64,000 nucleotides of DNA from Solea solea. Its lineage: Eukaryota; Chordata; Actinopteri; Pleuronectiformes; Soleidae. Below are positions 55,910 through 64,000 of the stretch, one piece after another. A program made the translations under genes and the position numbers. The stretch's first letter is position 1; the number at the start of each line of letters is the position of its first letter. The stretch spans positions 2,377,290 through 2,441,289 of the forward strand of contig NC_081147.1 in the NCBI RefSeq assembly GCF_958295425.1, in the 5' to 3' direction. A model generated the notes under the pieces. That model made no database searches, was not told the DNA's origin, and worked only from the letters and a program-made list of their open reading frames with translations.

Positions 55910-56456
55910 GTCTCGAAATTTCCCCGAAATTCCGATGGCTGCAATGGCCACGCCCTTTTGATAACTTCTCATCTCTGATGCGTCTAGTACAAATTGACAT
56001 GGTTCTTATTTTATTTTTATTTATGCAAGTATGATTAACGAGTGACAACATTCATGTACCAAACAGGTAAATCGCCAAGACGGACGCCAACAATTCAAAA
56101 TGGCCAACTTCCTGTTGAGTTGAGGTCATGGTCCCAATGGACTTTTTTGTTCATCTCGGGCTGTGACATGTTTCCACCGAGTTTTGTGAAATTCGGTGCA
56201 ACTTAAGTTTCAACTTTGCCCTACCAGGTTTAACCTTCTGGGGTGGTGCTCCTGAGCCATTTTGCACCACGTTTAACATATTTCTATTATATTATAAAAT
56301 ATTACGCTAGTTCTGATTTGTGTGCCAAATTTTGACCGTTTTCACCAACATTTAGTGCCTGAAAAATGTGATCGTTTGGGGAGAAAAATAATAACATTTT
56401 CCAGGAATTCCAAAGTCCTCGCACCACTGGGTGAACGCTTGGGCCCTAATTAATCC
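55910..56456 (-). mobile_element. Diverged single relative of the 2.45-kb array unit
   Basis: The minus strand begins at 56456 with TTAGGGCCCAAGCGTTCACC and GGTGCGAGGACTTTGGAATT, the 5' signature of the fish repeat to which the array hairpin (TAGGGTTCGAGCAAC) is related. Further in, it carries AACAGGAAGTTGGCCATTTT (about 56096-56115), identical to text in array units (for example near 38612). It is not tandem, and the rest is too diverged to align by eye. Confidence 0.55.
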
Positions 56457-57307
56457 TAGATTCCTGCAGGTACCTGAATGCATCACTGAGCTTGTCTTAT
56501 TAGCTTGGGTCCAAAATAAGTTCAGACAAGAAAAACTAATGTCAACGTATTGTTAAGGAGTATGTTCTAAACATGGCTAATTCTTTGTAAAAGTTTGAGT
56601 AAATATGTGGGAACAATTATTATCTACACAAAAAGATGGTGGCTTAGTGGACTGCTGGCTAACAATGACACAGTATAGCTAGCAAGCTAGCATTAGCAAA
56701 GTACACTTGAGCAAAATGGAGCTGAAAAATCCCTCTCACTAACTTACGATCGTCGTTTGTAGTAAAACTGCACTTTTTCGGGGTTTTATTTTAATGTTGT
56801 TTGTTGCTAACTCACTAAAACTACCCGCTATCGTCTCTGCTTCAATGCTGTACACATTTCGTATTTGTTGTAAAGACTGAGTTAAAAGGCTTGTAAACTA
56901 AATTAGACCAACGAAAACTGTTTTCGAACATGTTAATTATTGACGTGAGTGCATGAAATACCACAACATGTCAATCTGCGTTTCCCAAACCTCAAGACTA
57001 TGATGTTTTATAAAACAGTTTGAATGTCAAAGAGGAGCAAAGAAGCAACAATATAAGAAGGTTCATAAATAAACTCAAACTAATGAACTGAACATCAAAA
57101 GAGTGAGCAATGAATTTATTATGTGCTGTAGCCCTAGAGGTATAACAGCCGGTCATTCCACGTAGCTATACTATTTTGGGGGCAATTATCAACGTAGAGT
57201 ATTTCAACAAACAAAAATACTGTTTAAAAGTATTTCGGGAACAAATTGCAGACTCTACCTCTGATTTCTTTGGATGTTATTATCCAAATATATGTAAATA
57301 CAGCTTT
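56457..57307. other. Unique stretch, nothing recognised
   Basis: AT-rich sequence. TAGCTAGCAAGCTAGCATTA (56677-56696) resembles the GCTAGC-rich text seen elsewhere. No gene supported. Confidence 0.4.
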
Positions 57308-57515
57308 GATTAATCAATTATTTAATGAATCAACTATTTTGACAATTCATTAAAAGTTTGAGCGGGATTTTAATAATTAAAACCCTTTTGAACCCTTTTT
57401 AAAAATTCAGCTTCTTAAATGTTAGGTTTTTTTTGGGGTTTATTTGCTAAGAAATCATTAAAAATGACTAATAAGACATTTGAGAACATCATTATTTTGA
57501 GGTTTTGGGAAACAA
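57308..57515 (-). mobile_element. TTAGGGCTGCAAC-type MITE, 3' part
   Basis: The minus strand carries TTTCCCAAAACCTC, AAATGTCTTATTAGTCATTT, AGCAAATAAACCCC, ACATTTAAGAAGCTGAA and AAAATAGTTGATTCATTAAA in family order. Both termini are missing. Confidence 0.55.
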
Positions 57516-58479
57516 GTGATTAATGAAGTAGTAGTAGTAGACATATCAATCAGTTATGATAAAAGCTCCCTGGACGTGAATGAGTCAGAAGTTTGGATGT
57601 TGACTTTTTTGCTTTTTTCCCTTCACACCCTGCTGCACAATCACCGAGAGTTCAACCGGAGTCCATAAGAACGCAAAGACACGCTGTGTTGTTGTTCGGT
57701 TTCCCGCTGCTTGTTCCTGAAGTCTCCCTGGTGCCATCTCATCCTGCTGTTACCGAGCGTCCAGACGCTGCTGCCAGGGTAAACTGACGAGTTCTCGCCA
57801 ACCTCACGACCTCAGGTAAATACTCAGACGACCCGTTTCACGGACCGATGTTCAGGTGTCAGCTCCAGGAATGTGCCCACTCTTACACCGCACCGCGTCT
57901 CTTTCTCCCTCCTTCCTTCTCGCTCTCTCGCTCGTGTGAGAGAGCGCAGAGTGAGTTTGCTGTGGGTGGAAACTGTCGACCCGGTTTCTCAGATAAGGCC
58001 AAAGAAGCAGAAAGTGCATCCAGGCACACGCACGGACGGCCCTTCCAGGCAAAGAACCCAACTAGGACACCAAATATCCACTCTTCTTTAAAATCCCCTT
58101 TCAGCTCGGATAAACTTTATTTCCCTCATGCTACTCTTTCCTATTTGTCTTCGAATTATTTTATCTTCTTTTCCTTTTTGCTAAAATCTATCCGAACCTC
58201 TCTTCTCTCCACTCAACTCCTTTTTCCATTCCTCTCTCTCCCTCCACTTCATCTGCAGTTTGCACACATACTCGTTTTCAGGCGAATTGAACAAGGGAGA
58301 CAATAACAAAACAGACGGGCATTCAGAGGAGAAAGCAGGTCGTCTGTGATTAAAAAATAAGGTTGACCAGAAGAAGAAGAAGAAGAAGAACTTAAGTGTA
58401 TTTGCCACAAATGCTTAGATTAATATTTCTACTGTTATTTGACAGGCAGCAAATAGAGAAAATAATAAGTCTGAAATGC
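57516..58479. other. Unique stretch, nothing recognised
   Basis: Pyrimidine-rich around 57890-58250. The 152-codon plus frame 57848-58306 is Ser/Leu/Phe-rich low-complexity translation and is not accepted. (AGA)n lies at 58369-58390. Confidence 0.4.
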
Positions 58480-58682
58480 CGTCATGTACGTGGATACAGT
58501 GAAATATTGCAATATTTTTTGTGGCGATATCATATCCCTTTTTTTTTTAGAATATTTTTTTTTTAACTGATGTTTCAAATGAACATTAAACTTTGTGTGT
58601 ATTAGCGTCGAGAAAAATATCAGTTGAAGTTTCAGTCCACTAGGTGGTGCCAAATGCTCGCTCTCACTAGAGCTGTTATGTG
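58480..58682 (-). mobile_element. GATATT-type dispersed repeat, part 1
   Basis: TTGCAATATTTTTTGTGGCG and ATATCATATCCC, with poly-T, belong to the common fish repeat that starts TTAGGGGTGGGAATC and is rich in GATATTATCACGATA. Its other part is 59360-59450; the minisatellite between them lies inside the element. Confidence 0.4.
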
Positions 58683-59360
58683 AGTATATCGCAATATATT
58701 CGTAAATACTCAGTATATTGCACTTTAAGAACTTGTAAATACTCAGTATATCGCACCGTAAGAACCCGTAAATACTCAGTGTATCGCACTATAAAAATTC
58801 GTAAATACTCAGTATATCGCACTAAGAATTCGTAAATACTCAGTATATCGCACTGAGAACTCATAAATACTCAGTCTATCGCACTGTAAGAACGCGTAAA
58901 TACTCAGTGTATCGCACTATAAAAACTTGTAAATACTCAGTATATCGCACTATAAGAACTTGTAAATACTCAGTATATCGCACTATAAGAACTTGTAAAT
59001 ACTCAGTATATTGCACCGTAAGAACTCGTAAGTACTCCGTGTATCGCAGTATAAGAACTCATAAATACTCAGTATATCGCAGTATAAGAACTCGTAAATA
59101 CTCAGTATATCGCACTATAAGAACTTGTAAATACTCAGTATATGGCACTATAAGAACTCGGAAATACTCAGTATATCGCACTAAGAATTCGTAAATACTC
59201 AGTATATCGCACTATAAAAACTCGGAAATACTCAGTATATCGCACTATAAGAACTCGTAAATACTCAGTATATCGCAATATAAGAACTCATAAATACTCA
59301 GTATATCGCACTATAGGAACTCATAAATACTCAGTAATTATTGCGTGAATACTGAGTATA
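58683..59360. repeat. 33-bp minisatellite (AAATACTCAGTATATCGCA)
   Basis: About 20 units of 30-33 bp read CGTAAATACTCAGTATATCG and CACTATAAGAACT. The last unit is inverted (GTGAATACTGAGTATATCGC, 59344-59363). Because 33 bp is eleven codons, a periodic 95-codon frame (KYSVYRTIRTC) exists; it is treated as an artefact. Confidence 0.93.
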
Positions 59361-59450
59361 TCGCACCATCATTATAATATGGTATCATGACTTAAATATC
59401 GTGATAATATCTTAGCGTATCTTGGCGTCTCTGGCGATTCCTACCCCTAA
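59361..59450 (-). mobile_element. GATATT-type dispersed repeat, part 2 with terminus
   Basis: The minus strand starts at 59450 with TTAGGGGTAGGAATCGCCAG, then ATATTATCACGATATTTAAG and CATGATACCATATTATAATG, the order of the widespread fish element. Confidence 0.6.
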
Positions 59451-60726
59451 TAACTGATTTACAAGTGTATTTGGTGATGATTGGCTGAGACTTAAAGTCA
59501 AATGAATTATGTATTAAAATGAAGTGCATCCTTGAGCCCAAGAGTGGGTAACTTTCGTTTAAATTCACCTTTAATACCGTCATCGTTGAAACTAATTCAA
59601 AAAGCAAAATTTGACACTAAAATAGAACTAGTTTTGTACTAAACTTGAACAGAAAAAAAGAAAAAGTGTACAGATTCATATAATTGTCACAAAGGTAGAA
59701 ATGCTGCTAGTTTATCAACCATTTTCTATTTTTCTTAACTACTTCAGGATTAAGCAGTAGTAGAGGAGTCTGGTAAAAACAGTGGTCCCCGTTTTAGTTT
59801 TTTCTTATATTTGTATACGTTTTCTGTCAAAGATGAATCAGGAACTAAAGTTAGAAACATATTTGTGGCGTGGGAAGACGCAGCAGAGAATTTACAAAAT
59901 GGGGACGGCAATCACTTCCGTTTTATGTGGTCCATCAGCTGAGAGGTGTGACCTTTACAAAAATAAAAACATCTTTAGGTTTAAATGACAGCGCCACCAT
60001 TTGTCTAATGTTCCTCAAGAGGTATTTGCACATCATTTCCTGTTTTGTTAAGTGCTTCGAGCTCAGTCCAGATGAATGTCATTTCTGCCCCTTTGGGGCC
60101 CTTAAAAAAAAAAATGGTTTTAAACCAAGTTTCGGACACACACTGGGGATGTGTTTAATTTAGAACAGATAATATATACTGTATATATACTATATATATG
60201 TAACATACAGAAAAAAGCTGAAAAAAAGGCAAACAAGGTTAAATGACATTCACCTCTGTGATAAAATGTCTCTTCACACAGACACAGAAAAGCAAATGTT
60301 TGTAAAGGGTTTCAGAGGAGGGAGAGGACAGCGTCTCTGGAGCTGCCAGCCTTTTATTTGTCTCTGCATACAGCAGCTGGAAAGAGTTTCTATGTGAAAG
60401 TCTCGTCTCTGCGTTTACTGTACTCTCTGCACTGACTCACACATTATCACGTCTTCACTGTGAACACAACGCAGGAATTCCCTCACTTTGTTGTGTAATA
60501 AATGTCATTTATTTAAAGGTGGATTCAGAATAGATAAACATTTGAATTTATTTAAACTTTAGAATTAATATAAATTTACATTTGAATATTTATTTTGTTT
60601 TTAAAACAAAAAACAACTATGAATATACTGTATGTTACAGCCTCATATTGGGAGTTAAATGAAGTAAACAGAGTTAAATACATATATAAAAAAATGAAAG
60701 GTTTTATTAGAATACAAGGATAAATT
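59451..60726. other. Unique stretch, nothing recognised
   Basis: It contains an AT-alternating run (60170-60200). Frames at 59782-60163 lack domains. Confidence 0.4.
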
Positions 60727-61095
60727 GCTAGCTAGCACGCTACATCGCTAGTTACTTGTTGTTAGCTAGCCAAAAGAGCTAGCTAACTGGATAACTTATT
60801 GTTAGCAAGTGGTGTAGCTAGCTCGGTAGATTATTTGCCGTTACTTAGCAATGCAGCTAGCTAGATTACTTGTTGTTAGCTAGCAATGAAGCTAACTTGA
60901 TTACTTAAACTAGCAGTCGAGCTAGATTATGTGTTGGTAGCTAACAATATAGCTAGATTGTGTTGGTAGCTAGCTAGATTACTTGTTGTTAACTGGCAAT
61001 GGAGCTATATAGTTTACTTGTTATTTAGATTACTTGTTGGTAACTAGCAATGTAGCGAGCTAGTTTATTTGTAACCTAGATTACTTGTTGAACAT
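60727..61095. repeat. GCTAGC-rich self-complementary array
   Basis: Degenerate units of roughly 30-40 bp contain GCTAGATTACTTGTTGTTAG and GCTAGCAATGTAGCTA-like text. GCTAGC and TAGCTA are palindromic, so the region can fold extensively. Unit boundaries are fuzzy and it decays to the right. Confidence 0.8.
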
Positions 61096-62102
61096 TCGCT
61101 AGCAGGGTAGGGATCTATTAAGATAGAAAGAAAGATTTCTTCTTTTGCATAGCAAGCATCCATTTCAAAATGCTAAAGCCCAGCTGGCTGTTTTGTCCAT
61201 TCAGGCTAAAGTAGAAACATGGAGGTGCAAAATGGCACATTAGTATAAAAGACTTTCTATTTCATTTTGAAATGAAAGTGACATATACAAACACACTTAC
61301 TGGCAGTAAAATACAATTTTCTGTCCATTATTCCTCCTTCAAGTTAAATTATAGACGTCAAACATGTCACAGAAAAGTGTCCCGGGGGTGTGTAGGGTTT
61401 ATGTCCAATTAAAACTAATAATAATAATAATAAAAATCTGGTTTTTAAGAGAGTGTGAAACGTCAGAGAGACGATGACGCACACTCTGACAGGTGAATCA
61501 TACAGCGGCGTCTTCTGTTCACGGGAAACTCGAAGTACACGCTGAGAAAATCAGCAGTGTCTCGTGTCTGCTGCTTATCACCGGCTGACCGCACGCTGCT
61601 GCCGAGAAAGACCACTTAATAAAGTCCCTGATTTCAGCTGGCTGATAAAAGAACAGCAGACGCGCGTGTGGAGACACAAATGTAAACATGATGATTGACA
61701 TTTGACACAATAGACCTCATTATCAACACTTTCGCAGATGTTGAGCTTAAGATGGGGATTTAAAAGTGAGAGATCGCAGTTCTCTCTGTGGCACAGGAGG
61801 CGTGTGTTTACTCAGCAGTGGCTCCCACAGCGATGATGCTATCGCTCTGGTCAGCCACTGTGTCGGGCTGATAATGCAGCAGAATCTAAACTGTCCTCCA
61901 AAGATTCGGCTGCTCAGACTGAAAATGAGGCCTTTTCCCCCCGATAACAAAAAGAGTTTTTGGACGAGTGACGTACAAGGTTCTCGTGAGCAAATGTTTC
62001 TATTTCTGGAGTCAGACGTTGAAAGAAGAAGAAGCCTGGCGAGGAAAAGACTAAAACAGAGTGATGGGCTTAGAAGAATTTATCAAGTAGAAGTGGTAGA
62101 AG
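61096..62102. other. Repeat-poor stretch, nothing recognised
   Basis: (TAA)n at 61417-61434. The 133-codon frame 61766-62167 runs into a transposon end at 62103 and has no domain. CTGTCCTCCAAAGATTCGGC (61891-61910) and neighbours look non-repetitive, so a conserved element is possible but untested. Confidence 0.4.
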
Positions 62103-62225
62103 CCACTTTATTAGGTACACCTATTCAAGTACTACAACAAATGTCTAACCGTGAAATCACACAGTAGCAAATCAGTGCATCTAGTCATGGAGATATGGTG
62201 AAGATGCGATACTCAACACGCCAAC
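62103..62225 (+). mobile_element. CCACTTTATTAGGTACACCT element, 5' fragment
   Basis: It begins CCACTTTATTAGGTACACCT and continues CAAATGTCTAACCGTGAAAT and AGCAAATCAGTGCATCTAGT, the start of a very common fish repeat. It is truncated after about 120 bp. The opposite terminus of the family is at 8171-8196. Confidence 0.7.
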
Positions 62226-62520
62226 CATCTTCAGTATTTAGTTCTTGGCACGAAGGCGTAAGGAACGTTATGAATCTACTGAACCTGAAGCCCGAGGACA
62301 CCAAAGACGAGAAGAAATGGAGAGACCCGGCTCGCATGGGGACAGGATCGATGAAAAACTGAATCTGATCATGATCAGTGGATCATCTAATCTCCGACCA
62401 ACAGCCAAACCTTCTTCTGGCTCCTGATTGGACATAAAGTCATGTGGAGTTTCTCCAAGCTTTACCATCAGAAACATCACTGAGCAAACGTTTACAGGGT
62501 GAAAAGGTTTTGTGGGACCA
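62226..62520. other. Unassigned spacer
   Basis: Nothing firmly recognised between two dispersed repeats. Overlapping frames at 62245-62546 on both strands are not credible. Confidence 0.4.
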
Positions 62521-62640
62521 CAGTGACCTTGATCTTCAACCACCAAACATCTAATCAGTTAATCCTCAAATCCAAATGAGCAACTGTGCCAAATTTGAAA
62601 ATATTCCTCCAGGACTTTGTGAGATGATCATGTTCAGAAG
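62521..62640 (+). repeat. Dispersed repeat, copy 2 (partner of 55074)
   Basis: CAGTGACCTTGATCTTCAAC, CATCTAATCAGTTAATCCTC, TGTGCCAAATTTGAAAATAT and TCCTCCAGGACTTTGTGAGA follow the same order as 55074-55200. Confidence 0.65.
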
Positions 62641-62879
62641 AATACTCCTCGAATATGACTTTTCCTAAATGCTCCTAGAATGAAGTCAGAATTTGGTAAA
62701 ACCGCCGTCTTTAAACACCTTCAGAGACGTTTTATGGACCGTCATGAACGAAACATGCTGCTGTTTTACTTTTTGATGGCTCTGGATTAAGGATCTTGTT
62801 GGTATGGCCTGTATAATTCTGCACTTGACTTTATTATGTCTCTCTTTTTTACTCTCCTTTAACTACTTCCCCATTAGCT

Positions 62880-63039
62880 TTTATATTCTGTTGTGAGTTT
62901 TATATCTGAAACTGTTTGGTCTCCGTAACCTTTTGTACTATTTGTGCTGCTATCTTGACCAGGACTGCTTGGAAGAAGAGGATCTTGTAACTCAATGGGA
63001 CCTCCCTGACTAAATAAAGGATAAAATTAAAATAAAATA
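62880..63039 (+). mobile_element. LINE 3' end remnant
   Basis: TTTGTGCTGCTATCTTGACC, AGGACTGCTTGGAAGAAGAG, TTGTAACTCAATGGGACCTC and CCTGACTAAATAAAGGATAA form the tail of a widespread fish LINE. A shorter copy lies at 26178-26268. The clade is not determined. Confidence 0.7.
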
Positions 63040-63231
63040 GTGGACAGACGAGAAAACACAGTGCCTACGGCTGACCACAGCTGTCACCATCAGAGAGAGA
63101 GAGAGAGAAAGCCGTAAAAATGTGTTAAAACCTAGAAGAGATGTTTGTTTAAATTGTCTGCTTTGGTCTTTGCCTCCACACTAAGAGCCTCAGTCCACAC
63201 TGGTTAAAGCAGTCTGGTGTAAACAGCACTT

Positions 63232-63262
<31 letters not shown>

Positions 63263-63701
63263 GAGTCTACAACAACTCCAGCCTCAGCTTCTCACTCGCC
63301 GTCGCTGGTCTTATCTGGATATAAATAGACGGAGCATCTGAACCGCCTCGGTTCCTCCACATGTGCTCGTCCGTCCATCTGCGCTGGTGAGAGACGTTTA
63401 TGAAAAATAAACAGAGCAGAGCCGGGTGCTTGACCTCTTGGCCTCTTTGAAGAGTCTGGGTAAACAGTCGGTCCAGCAGAGACCAAATATGACCAACTGT
63501 GCTGCAATATCATCAATACACCCCCAAAAAAGACCTGTGTAAAGTTTAGCCTGAGGACAGTTCAGTGTAGAACGTCCTAAAATGGTTAAAATACAGCAGC
63601 AGTTCTGGTTGTGGTGACTCAGCATCTCTAGATTTTAACTGTGGTTGTTATAAAAAAATTAGTTCGTTTTTTTTTTTTTGGAAGTGTCCTTGTATTTGCA
63701 G
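63040..63701. other. Unique stretch with microsatellites
   Basis: (GA)n at 63092-63108 and (AGA)n at 63232-63261. Nothing else recognised. Confidence 0.4.
63232..63261. repeat. (AGA)n microsatellite
   Basis: About ten AGA triplets. Confidence 0.92.
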
Positions 63702-63762
63702 CCAAAGTCCATTCAGAAAATCAGCGTTTTTAGCTCACGGGAAAACACGAGCTGCTGTGTCC
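63702..63762 (+). mobile_element. Single arm of the foldback element
   Basis: CCAAAGTCCATTCAGAAAAT, CAGCGTTTTTAGCTCACGGG and GAGCTGCTGTGTCC match the arm at 6311-6370. No pairing arm follows before the window ends at 64000, so it is either a solo arm or has its partner outside. Confidence 0.6.
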
Positions 63763-64000
63763 TAGAACCTGAGTTCAGGGCTTAGATTTGAATTGTCCAA
63801 ATGAACGAAAATCATTGCAGTGTCCAAAAAAGAACAGAAAAACCTGTGTGTGCGTGTGTGTGTTGACTGCAGGTGGGCCGCCTTCACAACAATGTTCATA
63901 CACTCTTCAGTCTCTTTGAAGTGCGCTTTCATGTCGAGCAGCCGAAACATGCAGGATTACACTGATATTTCATTTCACAGCAGGTCTCGCCTTTATCAAC
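63763..64000. other. Unique window end
   Basis: It contains a TG-rich tract (63845-63861). Nothing else recognised. Confidence 0.4.

Noticed and set aside
57848..58306. 152-codon plus-strand frame with a hydrophobic C-terminal stretch
   Set aside because: It is a translation of pyrimidine-rich low-complexity DNA (Ser/Leu/Phe runs), not a convincing membrane protein.
58907..59194. Periodic 95-codon frame (KYSVYRTIRTC) as a repeat protein
   Set aside because: It is the translation of a 33-bp minisatellite inside a dispersed repeat, with no start or splice context.
61766..62167. 133-codon plus-strand frame
   Set aside because: It runs into the CCACTTTATTAGGTACACCT transposon end at 62103 and has no domain.

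Overview
The window is vertebrate, almost certainly teleost fish, nuclear DNA that is overwhelmingly non-coding. The evidence is long (CA/TG)n runs, many degenerate minisatellites, and several dispersed-repeat signatures typical of fish: a Rex3-like RTE retrotransposon, TTAGGGCTGCAAC-type MITEs, CAGGG-ended hAT-like elements, and LINE tails of the type CTCAATGGGAC...TAAATAAAGG. No operon-like or bacterial organisation is present. The only long, certain coding region is the retrotransposon ORF at 32237-35461 (minus). No complete host gene could be supported. Two short GC3-rich stretches (20517-20600 minus; 22251-22327 plus, ending in a consensus splice donor) are the only candidate host exons.

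Layout. 1-735: palindromic TTACGTAA-rich minisatellite split by a MITE. 735-9350: mostly unannotated sequence with a degenerate reverse-transcriptase motif (about 2250-2350), a TAG/GTA array (3640-4225), a GAGGAACTTT array (5040-5420), a foldback element (6311-6544) and two MITE copies. 9363-10290: a 31-bp minisatellite. 10.3-25.5 kb: sparse unique DNA with MITE and LINE fragments, a 360-bp repeat pair and both exon candidates. 25509-25975: a terminal-inverted-repeat element filled by a minisatellite. 27265-27730: one hAT-like MITE nested inside another, each with an 8-bp duplication or near-duplication. 32211-35580: Rex3-like LINE.

36010-52206 is the outstanding region: a 19-bp minisatellite into which a 14.9-kb array of six head-to-tail units of about 2.45 kb has been placed. 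Each unit ends in a GC-rich palindrome (56-bp perfect arms in units 1 and 4). The units fall into three subtypes in the order A-B-C-A-C-B. A 253-bp stretch of the host minisatellite is identical on both sides of the array. The same minisatellite motif recurs inverted at 53568-54040, and a diverged single relative of the array unit lies inverted at 55910-56456.

54-64 kb holds further MITE copies, a 33-bp minisatellite inside a GATATT-type dispersed repeat (58480-59450), a GCTAGC-rich self-complementary array (60727-61095), and LINE 3' ends.

There is no gene pathway to reconstruct. The coherent theme is repeat biology: tandem arrays repeatedly lie within, or are interrupted by, inverted-repeat mobile elements. 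All family names come from memory of motifs, not from a database search.
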